The notes: a model not told the origin generated them from the sequence alone. DNA of 64,000 bases from Paraburkholderia kururiensis (GCF_034424375.1 NZ_CP139965.1:2480001-2544000); one strand, 5' to 3'. Counted from the first letter of the stretch, positions 43,545 through 52,528 are shown. Numbers and translations are program-made.

Positions 43545-44807
43545 ATGCATTTATCCGAGCTCAAGTCCCTGCACGTGTCCGAACTGATCGAGATGGCCAA
43601 TGGCCTCGAGATCGAAGCGGCGAACCGCCTGCGCAAGCAGGAACTCATGTTCGCGATTCTCAAGAAGCGCGCCAAGACGGGCGAAACGATTTTCGGCGAC
43701 GGCACGCTCGAGGTGCTGCCGGACGGCTTCGGTTTCCTGCGCTCGCCGGAAACCTCGTACCTCGCGAGCACGGACGACATCTACATCAGCCCGTCGCAGA
43801 TCCGCCGCTTCAACCTGCACACCGGGGACACCATCGAAGGGGAAGTGCGTACACCGAAAGACGGCGAACGCTACTTTGCGCTCGTGAAGGTGGACAAGGT
43901 CAACGGTCAGCCGCCCGAGGCCTCCAAACACAAGATCATGTTCGAGAACCTCACGCCGCTGCACCCGAACAAGGTGCTGCTGCTCGAACGCGAAATGCGC
44001 GGTGAGGAGAACGTAACGGGCCGCATCATCGACATGATCGCACCCATCGGCAAGGGTCAGCGCGGCCTTCTGGTTGCCTCGCCTAAGTCAGGCAAGACGG
44101 TGATGCTTCAGCACATCGCGCACGCGATCAAGCAGAACCATCCGGACGTCGTGCTGTTCGTGCTGTTGATCGACGAGCGCCCCGAGGAAGTGACGGAAAT
44201 GCAGCGTTCGGTGGCGGGCGAAGTGATCGCCTCCACGTTCGACGAACCGGCCGCGCGCCACGTGCAGGTCGCCGAAATGGTGATCGAGAAGGCCAAGCGT
44301 CTCGTCGAAATGAAGCATGACGTGGTGATTCTGCTCGACTCCATCACGCGCCTTGCACGCGCCTACAACACCGTGGTACCGGCTTCGGGCAAGGTGCTTA
44401 CAGGCGGTGTCGACGCCAATGCGCTGCAACGCCCGAAGCGCTTCTTCGGCGCGGCGCGCAACATCGAGGAAGGCGGCTCGCTCACCATCATCGGCACGGC
44501 GCTCATAGAAACCGGCAGCCGCATGGACGACGTGATCTACGAAGAGTTCAAGGGCACGGGCAACATGGAAGTGCACCTGGAGCGACGCCTCGCGGAAAAG
44601 CGCGTCTATCCGTCCATCAACCTCAACAAGTCCGGTACGCGCCGCGAAGAGCTGCTGATCAAGCCGGACATCCTCCAGAAGATCTGGGTACTGCGCAAGT
44701 TCATCCACGACATGGACGAAGTCGAGGCGATGGAATTCCTGCTCGACAAGATCCGCCAGACGAAGAGCAACGCAGAGTTCTTCGAGATGATGCGGCGCGG
44801 CGGCTGA
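43545..44807 (+). CDS. rho: Transcription termination factor Rho
   Basis: A 420-residue hexameric RNA helicase, one residue longer than the E. coli protein. The N-terminal helical part (MHLSELKSLHVSELIEMANGL) and the cold-shock-like RNA-binding domain (GDGTLEVLPDGFGFLRS, YISPSQIRRF) precede the ATPase with Walker A SPKSGKT, Walker B VVILLDS and the R-loop. There is no insert of the kind seen in actinobacteria. It stops untranslated transcripts. It has its own promoter and an intrinsic terminator. Confidence 0.97.
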   Translation: MHLSELKSLHVSELIEMANGLEIEAANRLRKQELMFAILKKRAKTGETIFGDGTLEVLPDGFGFLRSPETSYLASTDDIYISPSQIRRFNLHTGDTIEGEVRTPKDGERYFALVKVDKVNGQPPEASKHKIMFENLTPLHPNKVLLLEREMRGEENVTGRIIDMIAPIGKGQRGLLVASPKSGKTVMLQHIAHAIKQNHPDVVLFVLLIDERPEEVTEMQRSVAGEVIASTFDEPAARHVQVAEMVIEKAKRLVEMKHDVVILLDSITRLARAYNTVVPASGKVLTGGVDANALQRPKRFFGAARNIEEGGSLTIIGTALIETGSRMDDVIYEEFKGTGNMEVHLERRLAEKRVYPSINLNKSGTRREELLIKPDILQKIWVLRKFIHDMDEVEAMEFLLDKIRQTKSNAEFFEMMRRGG

Positions 44808-44837
44808 TCGGCGCGCGCCTCACCTATCGCATTCCTT

Positions 44838-44868
44838 GAACGCCCGCCTCGCGCGGGCGTTTGCTTTT
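44838..44868 (+). terminator. Intrinsic terminator of rho
   Basis: Stem ACGCCCGC (44840-44847) / GCGGGCGT (44853-44860) with a 5-base loop, followed by TTGCTTTTG. Confidence 0.8.
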
Positions 44869-44917
44869 GTGTGTGCCGGCGACACGATGGCAACAATCAC
44901 TGCCCGCTCGTTCCAAC

Positions 44918-44948
44918 CTGTACGTGAACGTTCACGTTTTGCTACAAT
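44918..44948 (+). promoter_or_regulatory. MerR-type promoter/operator for the merR-MFS pair
   Basis: A perfect 16-base palindrome ACGTGAACGTTCACGT (44922-44937) containing three ACGT cores lies directly before a -10 box TACAAT (44943-44948). A weak -35, CTGTAC (44918-44923), would be 19 bases from the -10, the long spacing typical of MerR-activated promoters. ACGT-cored palindromes are known for LiuR-like MerR proteins. The site is 55 bases before the regulator gene. Confidence 0.6.
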
Positions 44949-45002
44949 GTGGCGATCGTACACACCACGCCCGCGCGACTCCTCGCCCGGTAGCCGCCGC
45001 TC

Positions 45003-45557
45003 ATGTCCAGCGAAATGCCTGCCCTCCTCACCGTCCGCGACGCCGCCCACCGGCTCAACGTCACGCCACGCACGCTCAAGTACTACGAGGAGCGCGGCCT
45101 CGTCACGCCCGCGCGTAGCGACGGGCGCTATCGCCTCTACAGCGAGGACGATCTCGATCGGTTCGGCCGCATCCTGAGACTGCGCTCGCTCGGCTTTTCG
45201 CTGAGCGGCATCACGGAGATGCTGAAGCGTCCGCTCGAGCCGGCTGAAGGCGGTCGGCGTCGCTACTCCAACGAGTCGCTACGCGAGATTCGTGACGGGC
45301 TCAGCCAACAGGTGGCCGCGCTGGATGCGCGCATCGACGCGGTGCGCCGCGAGCTGAAGGAAGCGCAGGCGCTCAAGACTGAACTGGTTCGCGATCTCGA
45401 CTATGTCGAACGGCGTCTTGCCGGCGAGAACGCGGACGCGCTGCTCGACGAACGCCGTGCACTCGGGGCAAAACGGCGCACACCGACACCGGCACGACGA
45501 TCCGCAGAAGCCGCACGCGGCACTGCGCGCAAGAGGGCCGCGGACGAGGGCCTGTAA
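45003..45557 (+). CDS. MerR-family transcriptional regulator
   Basis: A 184-residue regulator. Residues about 8-75 form the winged-helix MerR domain (LTVRDAAHRLNVTPRTLKYYEERGL, GRYRLYSEDDLDRF). A coiled-coil dimerisation helix follows (about 100-140), then a basic Ala/Arg-rich tail. It contains no cysteine, so it is not a metal or thiol sensor of the classic kind; an organic ligand is likelier. A perfect palindrome sits in its promoter, which suggests autoregulation and control of the MFS gene three bases downstream. Confidence 0.88.
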   Translation: MSSEMPALLTVRDAAHRLNVTPRTLKYYEERGLVTPARSDGRYRLYSEDDLDRFGRILRLRSLGFSLSGITEMLKRPLEPAEGGRRRYSNESLREIRDGLSQQVAALDARIDAVRRELKEAQALKTELVRDLDYVERRLAGENADALLDERRALGAKRRTPTPARRSAEAARGTARKRAADEGL

Positions 45558-45560
45558 GCC

Positions 45561-47135
45561 GTGACGTCCCGAGCATTCCGGCTCCCGCGATGGGACCTCG
45601 TCGGCGCGTTCGGCATAGACACGCTGCGGGGCGACTTTTTCCCGTGGGTGCTCGCCGTCGTCACGGGCCTCGACTATTTCGACAACGCGATCTTCTCGTT
45701 CTTCGCCAGCTACATCGCGGGCGGCGTCAATGCGTCGCCGGACGAACTCGTGTGGTCGTCGTCCGCCTACGCCGTCGCGGCGGTGCTCGGCATCCTGCAA
45801 CAGCAATGGTGGGTGGAGCGCCTTGGCAACCGCCGCTATGTGGCCGGCTGCATGCTGCTCTACGCGTGCGGCGCCGTCGCGGCGTCGCTTGCGGAGAGTT
45901 CGGTGGAACTGGCCATTGCGCGCGGCTTTCAAGGCTATTTCATCGGGCCGATGATGGGCGCCTGCCGCATTCTCATCCAGATGAGCTTTACGCCGCGAGA
46001 GCGCCCCGCCGCAACGCGCGCCTTTCTGATCCTGATCGTGCTGTCGAGCGCACTCGCACCGCTCGCGGGCGGGCTGCTGGTGGCGAATTTCGGCTGGCGC
46101 GCGCTGTTCGCCTGCACGGCGCCCGCGGGTGTGCTGTTCGCGGGCTGCGCCCTCGTCTGCCTGCCGGACACCGGCGGCTTGCAAGCCGAAGCACGCGGCG
46201 ACGCGCATTTCTGGCCCTACCTCGTCTTCGCCTTCGCGCAGGGCGCACTCCAGATCGTGATGCAGCAGTTGCGCTTCGAACTCTTCAGCGCGTCGCCTGC
46301 GCTCATCGCGCTCACCGTGGCGGGAATCGGCGCACTCGGCTGGTTTGCCTGGCATCAATGGCACCATCCGGCGCCGCTCATGCGTCTGCATGCCTTGCGC
46401 GAAAAGACGTTTCAGGTGGGCCTCGCGCTTTACGTCCTCTACTACTACGAGTCGACGGGCTTCAGTTATCTGGTCTCGCGCTTTCTCGAAAGCGGCCTCG
46501 GCTATCCCGTCGAGAACGCAGGCCGGCTCGTTGGCATGACCTCGCTGATCTCGGCGAGCGCGCTGTTCGCGTATCTGCGTTACGCGAAGCTGTTGCCGCG
46601 CAAGAAGTGGCTGATCGTCTCGGGTTTCGCCGTCGCCGCGCTCGCGGCGTTTTCAATGACGCGCATGACGCCCGACGCAAGCGAAGCGGCGCTCGTGGCG
46701 CCGCTGCTCCTGCGCGGTCTGCTGCTGCTCTTCATCGTGCTGCCGGTGGCCAATCTCACGTTTAGAATATTCGCCATCGACGAATTCACGCACGGCTACC
46801 GGCTGAAGAACATCGTGAGGCAACTCACGATTTCGTTCGCCACCACGTCGGTCATCGTCGTCGAGCGGCATCGCGACGCGTTGCATCGCACACGGCTCGC
46901 GGAAGTCGCCACGCCGTTCAACCCGCTTTTTCGCGATGCGCTCGGTGCGCTGACACAAGCCTTCGAATCGGCCGGCCGCACGGCAGGCGAAGCGCACACG
47001 CTTGCCGTAGCGGAAGTGGGCCGGCTCGTCGTACGGCAGGCGAGCTTCCTCACGTCGCTGGACGGGTTTTACTTCCTGATCGGCGTGGCCGTGTGCGGCG
47101 GACTCTTCGCGGCGTGGCAAAAGCAGATCGACTAA
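45561..47135 (+). CDS. MFS transporter, DHA2 (EmrB-like) drug efflux type
   Basis: A 524-residue integral membrane protein with about 12-14 hydrophobic helices. The segment GFQGYFIGPMMGACRILIQMSF matches the motif C region of drug:H+ antiporters, and PLAGGLLVANFGWRALF is a typical mid-protein block of DHA2 exporters. The start is a GTG four bases after the merR stop; the two genes are certainly co-transcribed. It probably exports a compound sensed by the MerR protein; the substrate is unknown. No membrane-fusion or outer-membrane partner is encoded nearby. A short soluble loop near residues 430-490 is unusual. Confidence 0.82.
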   Translation: MTSRAFRLPRWDLVGAFGIDTLRGDFFPWVLAVVTGLDYFDNAIFSFFASYIAGGVNASPDELVWSSSAYAVAAVLGILQQQWWVERLGNRRYVAGCMLLYACGAVAASLAESSVELAIARGFQGYFIGPMMGACRILIQMSFTPRERPAATRAFLILIVLSSALAPLAGGLLVANFGWRALFACTAPAGVLFAGCALVCLPDTGGLQAEARGDAHFWPYLVFAFAQGALQIVMQQLRFELFSASPALIALTVAGIGALGWFAWHQWHHPAPLMRLHALREKTFQVGLALYVLYYYESTGFSYLVSRFLESGLGYPVENAGRLVGMTSLISASALFAYLRYAKLLPRKKWLIVSGFAVAALAAFSMTRMTPDASEAALVAPLLLRGLLLLFIVLPVANLTFRIFAIDEFTHGYRLKNIVRQLTISFATTSVIVVERHRDALHRTRLAEVATPFNPLFRDALGALTQAFESAGRTAGEAHTLAVAEVGRLVVRQASFLTSLDGFYFLIGVAVCGGLFAAWQKQID

Positions 47136-47172
47136 ACCAACCGTTACAGCACCGACCGGACAAGCCCACCCG

Positions 47173-48003
47173 ATGCTTTCGAAATTCACGCAATGGCTGG
47201 ACACGCGCCGCCGCGATCGCGCACTGCGCACGCATGCCATTTCCGACGCGCTGTGGCGCAAGACGCTCGACGGGCTCCCCTTCCTCTCGCATCTCGACGC
47301 GGCGGACCTCGAACGGCTGCGCGAACTGACAAGCCTCTTCCTTGCCCAGAAAGAGTTTTCCACGGCGCACGACCTCGAACTCACCGACGAAATGACGGTC
47401 GCCATCGCGGCCCAGGCGTCGCTGCCGGTGCTGAACCTGAGCCTCGACCTGTATCGCGGCTGGGTGGGCGTGATCGTGTATCCGGGCGAGTTCGTCATCC
47501 GCAAGACGGTGGAGGACGAAGCCGGCATCGTCCACGAAGTCGAGCACGACGCGAGCGGCGAGGCCTGGGAAGGCGGTCCCGTGATTCTTTCGTGGGAAGA
47601 CGCGCAGATGACGGACGGCGCCGACGCCTACAACGTCGTGATCCACGAGTTCGCGCACAAGATCGACATGCTGACCGGCGAGGCCGACGGCCACCCGCCT
47701 CTCTTCAGACGCTGGCACGCGCCGCTCGACGCGCAGGCGTGGTCCGATGTCTTCGACCACGCCTACGACCAGTTTTGCGCAAAGGTGGACGCGGTGCCCG
47801 AGCGGCGCTGGGCGCGCTTCGAGCGCGATTCGCTGATCGATCCTTATGCGTCGGACCATCCGTCGGAGTTTTTCGCCGTCTGTAGCGAGGCCCTCTTCGT
47901 CAAACCGAAGGCGTTCGAGGCCGAGTATCCCGAGCTTTACCGGCTGCTCGCGCGCTATTACCGGCAGGATCCGGCGAAGGTGGGCGCGCTGGAGGCACGG
48001 TGA
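47173..48003 (+). CDS. mtfA: M90-family zinc metallopeptidase, MtfA-like
   Basis: A 276-residue cytoplasmic peptidase homologous to E. coli MtfA (YeeI). The zinc motif HEFAHKID and the downstream Glu in DHPSEFFAVCSEALF are present, as in MtfA. The E. coli protein binds the repressor Mlc and so affects the glucose phosphotransferase system; no mlc gene is in view and the target here is unknown. It lies 37 bases after the MFS gene, so it may be read through from that transcript. The length is close to the E. coli protein. Confidence 0.85.
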   Translation: MLSKFTQWLDTRRRDRALRTHAISDALWRKTLDGLPFLSHLDAADLERLRELTSLFLAQKEFSTAHDLELTDEMTVAIAAQASLPVLNLSLDLYRGWVGVIVYPGEFVIRKTVEDEAGIVHEVEHDASGEAWEGGPVILSWEDAQMTDGADAYNVVIHEFAHKIDMLTGEADGHPPLFRRWHAPLDAQAWSDVFDHAYDQFCAKVDAVPERRWARFERDSLIDPYASDHPSEFFAVCSEALFVKPKAFEAEYPELYRLLARYYRQDPAKVGALEAR

Positions 48004-48070
48004 GGCGTCCGAAAGCCCGGCCCGCGCGCGACTGGCCGCCAAAAAAGTCGCCAAGCATCTGATTTTCTGG

Positions 48071-48076
48071 CATAAT
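48071..48076 (+). promoter_or_regulatory. -10 box of the L31 gene
   Basis: CATAAT preceded by TGG, forming an extended -10 element in the gap after the peptidase gene. It lies about 120 bases before the rpmE2 ATG. The -35 region is not recognisable. Confidence 0.4.
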
Positions 48077-48194
48077 CGCCGCTTTTCGACCTTAGGCAAG
48101 TGGCTCGCGCCGAACTGCCGGCGATCGGGAATGCCGAAGCACGGCGCCTCGTCGCGGCACGCGGGTTGGCTACCGCCAGACTAAAGGAAAGACC

Positions 48195-48458
48195 ATGAAG
48201 AAAGGCATTCATCCGGATTACCGCGAAGTTCTGTTCATCGACGTGTCGAACGACTTCCGTTTCGTGACGCGCTCCACCATCCAGACGCGCGAAACCGCCG
48301 AGTTCAACGGCAAGACCTACCCGCTTGCGAAGATCGAAGTGTCCTCGGAATCGCACCCGTTCTACACGGGTCAGCAAAAGATCATGGACACGGCCGGCCG
48401 CGTCGAGAAGTTCAACAAGAAGTTCGGTTCGCGCGCCACGGGCAAGGTCGCCAAGTAA
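48195..48458 (+). CDS. rpmE2: 50S ribosomal protein L31, type B
   Basis: An 87-residue ribosomal protein. MKKGIHPDYREVLFIDVSND and the C-terminal HPFYTGQQKIMDTAGRVEKFNKKFG are typical. It contains no cysteine, so it is the zinc-independent C-minus form (YkgM type). AAAGGAAAG precedes the ATG. It has its own promoter region and an intrinsic terminator. Confidence 0.96.
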   Translation: MKKGIHPDYREVLFIDVSNDFRFVTRSTIQTRETAEFNGKTYPLAKIEVSSESHPFYTGQQKIMDTAGRVEKFNKKFGSRATGKVAK

Positions 48459-48509
48459 GCGAAGCAGGATCGCCTGCGATGCCGGCTCTTACCGCCGGGT
48501 CCGAACCGC

Positions 48510-48537
48510 AAAAGGGCAGCGCACGCTGCCCTTTTTT
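48510..48537 (+). terminator. Intrinsic terminator of rpmE2
   Basis: AAAAGGGCAGC (48510-48520) pairs with GCTGCCCTTTT (48525-48535) around a 4-base loop, followed by further T residues. The A-run at the 5' side may let it work on both strands. Confidence 0.85.
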
Positions 48538-48620
48538 GTCGTCGGGCGGTTTTGTCTTACCGCTGCCTTACCGGTGCCCTTACCTCGTGTTGAGCGGCAC
48601 CGCGCATCACCTGCACCACC

Positions 48621-48650
48621 GTGACGCACGCGGGCAGCCCCGACTACAAT
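48621..48650 (+). promoter_or_regulatory. Promoter of the glycosyltransferase-MATE pair
   Basis: GTGACG (48621-48626) and TACAAT (48645-48650) are 18 bases apart. The leader to the ATG at 48802 is about 145 bases. Confidence 0.45.
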
Positions 48651-48801
48651 GCCGGATGCTCGCGCGAGGCGGCCTGCTGCGCTCGCCTTCATCGACGCTG
48701 TCCCGTCAGCCGGGCCTGCCTCTGTTGCCGTCGTTGTCCCTTCCCGGCGGGTCGGCCCGTTCGTCACCGGCCCGGGCGCCCATCCAATCACCGCACACTG
48801 C

Positions 48802-50556
48802 ATGAAGCCTGTCGTCCGTCTCACCGCTTCCGCCACGAGCGCCCTGCCGCGCTGGCTGCTGCTCACCATTTGCATCGTCTACGCGTCTTTCGGGCTCTTC
48901 GGGCGCGATCCGTGGAAGAACGAGGACGCGGCGGGCTTCGGCGTGATGTGGACGATGGCCAACGGCACCGCGCACGACTGGCTCCTGCCCAACCTCGTCG
49001 GCAAGTACATCACCTCGGAAGGTCCCGTCGGCTACTGGCTGGGCGCGGCGGCCATCCGCGCGCTCGCGCCCTGGGTCGATGCGAGCAACGCCTCGCGGGT
49101 CTTCACGGGGCTGCTCTTCTGCGCCGCCTGTGCCTTCGTGTGGTACGCGGCCTACCTGCTCGGCCGGCGCGCCGAGGTTCAGCCGTTCAAATATGCGTTC
49201 GGCGGCGAGCCCGAGCCGCGCGACTACGGGCGCACCCTCGCCGACGGCGCACTGCTGATCCTGCTCGGCTGCTTCGGCCTTGCCGAACGCGGCCACGAAA
49301 CCACGCCGCAGATCGCCCAGTTCGTCTGCGTGGCGATGCTCGTGTACGGCCTCGTGCGTGCCATCGACAAGCCCATCCAGGGTTCGCTCTGGTGGGGGCT
49401 CGCGATGGGCCTCGTCGCCGTGACGAGCAACCCCGTGCTGGTGGGCGCACTCCTCATCGGCACCTTCGCGATGGCCGTCATCGCGCCGGAGGTGCGCACG
49501 CGCTGGCTGCTGCTCGCGGGCCTGCCTCTCGCGCTCGTGATCGCGTTTTCGTGGCCCATCGCCGCGCTGCAGCGCTTCCCCGACGACGCCGTCTGGTTCC
49601 TGAACCAGTGGGTGCGCGGCAGCATCAACGCGTTCGCCGGTCCGCCGGGCTCGGCGCTGCGTTACGCCGCCAAGAACCTGCCGCTCTTCACGTGGCCCGC
49701 GTGGCCGCTCGCCATCTGGGCCTGGTTCAGCTGGGCGGGCCTGCGCCGAGCGCCGCATGTGGCAATTCCGCTTTCCGTGATCGCGCCGCTCATCGTGCTG
49801 GTGGTACTGCAGAGCCATCAATCGAACCGGCTCTACATGCTGCTGCTGCCCGCGCTCGCCGTGTTCGCGGCGTTCGCCCTGCCCACGCTCAAGCGCGGCG
49901 CGATCAACGCCATCGACTGGTTCGCGGTGCTGAGCTTCACCATCGTCGGCACGATGGTCTGGCTGGTCTGGATCGCCGCGTTGACGGGCTTCCCCGCGCC
50001 GCTCGCGCGCAACCTCGCGCGCTACGCGCCAGGCTTCACGCCCGAGTTCAAGATTCTCTCGTTCGTCTGCGCCGTGGCCGTCACGCTGTGCTGGTTCGTG
50101 CTCGTGCAATGGCGCGTGGCGCGGCATCCCAAGGTGCTGTGGCGCAGCGTCGTGCTGACGAGCGGCGGCACCACGCTCATGTGGGTGCTGCTGATGACAC
50201 TGTGGCTGCCGGTCGTCAACTACAGCCGGACCTACAAGGACGTCGCCGAGCAGATCGCCGCCCATCTTCCCGCCGACTACAACTGCATCTCGCCGGCACG
50301 GCTCGGCGATGCCCAGATCGCCACCTTCGCCTATTTCGGCGACATGCATTTTTCGTTCGACGAAGACTGCGACGTGATCCTGCGTCAGGACTCGCAGGAC
50401 TTCGGCGCGCCGAGCTCGATGTCGGACTTTGTCTGGAAGCTCGTCTGGGAAGGCCGGCGCGCGGCGGACCGCGACGAACGCTTCCGGCTTTATGTCCGCA
50501 TCGACCGTCCGAAGCCGCCTGTCACGCGCCGCACCTGGCACAAGCGCCACAAATAG
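48802..50556 (+). CDS. GT39-like membrane glycosyltransferase (ArnT/PMT superfamily)
   Basis: A 584-residue integral membrane protein with about 11-13 hydrophobic helices and a C-terminal soluble domain (about 480-584). The first external loop (GRDPWKNEDAAGFGVMW) holds the acidic residues expected of the GT-C active site. The family uses polyprenyl-phosphate sugars and transfers the sugar outside the inner membrane, to lipid A, proteins or glycolipids. I cannot name the acceptor. The ATG at 48802 was chosen because translation before it would start within the promoter. The MATE gene begins one base after the stop, implying joint expression. Confidence 0.8.
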   Translation: MKPVVRLTASATSALPRWLLLTICIVYASFGLFGRDPWKNEDAAGFGVMWTMANGTAHDWLLPNLVGKYITSEGPVGYWLGAAAIRALAPWVDASNASRVFTGLLFCAACAFVWYAAYLLGRRAEVQPFKYAFGGEPEPRDYGRTLADGALLILLGCFGLAERGHETTPQIAQFVCVAMLVYGLVRAIDKPIQGSLWWGLAMGLVAVTSNPVLVGALLIGTFAMAVIAPEVRTRWLLLAGLPLALVIAFSWPIAALQRFPDDAVWFLNQWVRGSINAFAGPPGSALRYAAKNLPLFTWPAWPLAIWAWFSWAGLRRAPHVAIPLSVIAPLIVLVVLQSHQSNRLYMLLLPALAVFAAFALPTLKRGAINAIDWFAVLSFTIVGTMVWLVWIAALTGFPAPLARNLARYAPGFTPEFKILSFVCAVAVTLCWFVLVQWRVARHPKVLWRSVVLTSGGTTLMWVLLMTLWLPVVNYSRTYKDVAEQIAAHLPADYNCISPARLGDAQIATFAYFGDMHFSFDEDCDVILRQDSQDFGAPSSMSDFVWKLVWEGRRAADRDERFRLYVRIDRPKPPVTRRTWHKRHK

Positions 50557-50557
50557 G

Positions 50558-51940
50558 ATGAGCTCGACGATCCAGTTGCACAGCCTGCGTGCCGACGCAC
50601 GCCGCATCGCCGCCCTCGCCTGGCCGGTGCTGATCGGCCAGCTCGCCATCATCGCGTTCGGTGTGATCGACACGGCGATGGTGGGCCGCTACTCCGCCAC
50701 CGACCTCGCGGCGCTGGGGCTCGGGTCGTCGATCTACATTTCGGTCTTCATCGGACTCACGGGCATTCTGACCGCGCTGCAACCCGTCGCGGCACAGCTC
50801 TACGGCGCCCGACGCGAAGCCGAAATCGGCGAGGAAGTGCGCCAGGCACTGTGGCTTGCGCTGGCGCTGACGGTGGCCGGCTTCGCGATCCTGTACTTTC
50901 CCGGCCCGCTGCTCGATCTCGCCCATGCGCCCGCGGCGCTGCGCGAGCGCACCGAGGGCTACCTCAAGATTCTCTCGTTCGGACTGCCGGCGAGCCTCGC
51001 GTTTCGCGTCTACAGTTCGCTCACGAACGCGGTGGGCCAGCCGCGCCTCGTGATGATTCTCCAGGTCGGTGCGCTGATCCTGAAGGTGCCGCTCAACACG
51101 TGGTTCATCTTCGGCGGGCTGGGCGTACCCCCGCTGGGCGGCCCCGGCTGCGCGCTCGCGAGCACGCTCATCAACTGGATGCTCGCCGCGGTCGGCATGC
51201 TGCTGATGACGCGGCTCGACGTGTTTTTGCCCTTCGGCATCTTCAAGCGATTCTGCTGGCCGGTATGGCGGCGCCAGGCCGAGCTGCTCAAGCTCGGCAT
51301 TCCGATGGGACTCTCGTACCTGATCGAGGTGACCTCGTACACGTTCATGGCGCTTTTCATCGCGCGCTTCGGCACCACGACGCTGGCGGGCCACCAGATC
51401 GCGGGCAACGTCGGCGCGGTGCTGTACATGACGCCGCTTTCCATCGGCATCGCGACGTCCACGCTCGTGGCCCAGGCGCTGGGCGGCCAGCGCCATGCGG
51501 ACGCCCGCGCGCTCGCGCGCCACGGCATCACGATGGCGGCGGCCATCGCGTTGTGCTACGGCGCCATCGTGCTCGCGCTGCGGCCCGTCATCATCGGCGG
51601 ATATACGCCGGACCCGGCCGTCGTAGCCGCGGCCATGCCGCTCGTGCTGATCGTGGCGTGCTATCACTTCTTCGATGCCATCCAGGTGACGACGGCCTTC
51701 GTGCTGCGCGCCTACAAGGTCGTGGTGATCCCCACGGTGATCTATGCGGTCGTGCTGTGGGGCGTGGGTCTCTGCGGCGGCTATGCGCTCGGCTTCAACG
51801 TGGGCGGTGTAGCGCCCGCGTGGCTCACGGGCGCCCGAGGTTTCTGGTTCGCGAACATGGCGAGCCTGATGGTGGCGGGTGCGGGGCTGCTCGTTTATCT
51901 GCGCGGGGTCAGTACGCGGTATTTGCGCGAGGAAGGCTGA
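50558..51940 (+). CDS. MATE-family transporter
   Basis: A 460-residue membrane protein with 12 predicted helices arranged as two halves. The N-terminal WPVLIGQLAIIAFGVIDTAMVGRYS and the repeat in the second half (LKLGIPMGLSYLIEVTSYTFMALFI) are typical of MATE exporters (NorM/DinF group). It is usually annotated as a multidrug/Na+ or H+ antiporter. It directly follows the GT39-type gene with one base between stop and start, and AATAGG in the stop region may serve as a ribosome-binding site. Because the MATE fold is shared with lipid flippases, a role in moving a lipid-linked sugar is possible but unproven. Confidence 0.87.
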   Translation: MSSTIQLHSLRADARRIAALAWPVLIGQLAIIAFGVIDTAMVGRYSATDLAALGLGSSIYISVFIGLTGILTALQPVAAQLYGARREAEIGEEVRQALWLALALTVAGFAILYFPGPLLDLAHAPAALRERTEGYLKILSFGLPASLAFRVYSSLTNAVGQPRLVMILQVGALILKVPLNTWFIFGGLGVPPLGGPGCALASTLINWMLAAVGMLLMTRLDVFLPFGIFKRFCWPVWRRQAELLKLGIPMGLSYLIEVTSYTFMALFIARFGTTTLAGHQIAGNVGAVLYMTPLSIGIATSTLVAQALGGQRHADARALARHGITMAAAIALCYGAIVLALRPVIIGGYTPDPAVVAAAMPLVLIVACYHFFDAIQVTTAFVLRAYKVVVIPTVIYAVVLWGVGLCGGYALGFNVGGVAPAWLTGARGFWFANMASLMVAGAGLLVYLRGVSTRYLREEG

Positions 51941-51983
51941 GCGGCGCGCGGCAAGGCGCGTCGTTACGCGCGCCGCCCGGCGA

Positions 51984-52406
51984 TCACGCCGCCTGAGCGG
52001 CTTGCGCGACCGTCTTCGCCTCCCGCTCGCGTCGCGTGAAAACCTCGTGCGCAGCGAACAGCGCATTGAGCGCCGCAGGAAAGCCGGCATAGAGCGCCAT
52101 CTGCATGAACACCTCGACAATCTCGTCGCGCGTGCAGCCGACGTTCAGCGCCGCCTCGATATGCACCTTGAGCTGCGGCTGGGCATGTCCAATGGCCGCC
52201 AGCGCGGCGATCGTCGCGATCTCGCGCGACTTCAGATCGAGCTGCGGCCGGCTGTAGATGTCGCCGAAGCCAAACTCGATCAACAGCCGCCCGAAGTCGG
52301 GCGCAACCGGCGCGAGCGCCTCGATCACGCGCTCTCCCACCTCGCCGTCGATCTCCTTCAGCTTGTTCCAGCCTCGCGTGTAGCGGTCGTCGTGTGCGTA
52401 TTGCAT
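51984..52406 (-). CDS. Carboxymuconolactone decarboxylase-family protein
   Basis: A 140-residue helical protein of the CMD/AhpD superfamily (RGWNKLKEIDGEVGERVIEAL, LKSREIATIAALAAIG, VHIEAALNVGCTRDEIVEVFMQMALYAGFPAALNAL). The CxxC-His centre of AhpD peroxidases is absent (only one Cys in NVGCTRDEI), so it resembles gamma-carboxymuconolactone decarboxylase-like proteins rather than AhpD. The substrate is unknown. It lies 122 bases downstream of a MerR gene in the same direction, a pairing common for aldehyde- or electrophile-responsive MerR proteins. Confidence 0.85.
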   Translation of the reverse strand: MQYAHDDRYTRGWNKLKEIDGEVGERVIEALAPVAPDFGRLLIEFGFGDIYSRPQLDLKSREIATIAALAAIGHAQPQLKVHIEAALNVGCTRDEIVEVFMQMALYAGFPAALNALFAAHEVFTRREREAKTVAQAAQAA

Positions 52407-52528
52407 GGCGTGTCCTTTCCTGGTCAGTGATCAGTTGCCTGATTGGCGTGCCGTCGTGGCGACGGCGTCCTCGCCCCCGGAGGATGCTTGCGGCATAGCG
52501 CCGCGGCCTATCCGCTGGAGGTTCTGCG

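Larger units (their letters stand above)
48459..48801. other. Region between L31 and glycosyltransferase genes
   Basis: About 340 bases. It holds the L31 terminator and the promoter of the glycosyltransferase gene at 48621-48650. The open frame ahead of the glycosyltransferase would begin inside that -10 box, which argues against the longer protein. No other gene is seen. Confidence 0.5.

Noticed and set aside
48649..48801. Longer N-terminus for the GT39-type protein
   Set aside because: Its ATG lies inside the predicted -10 box, and the 51 extra residues are Ala/Pro/Arg-rich without hydrophobic or conserved content.
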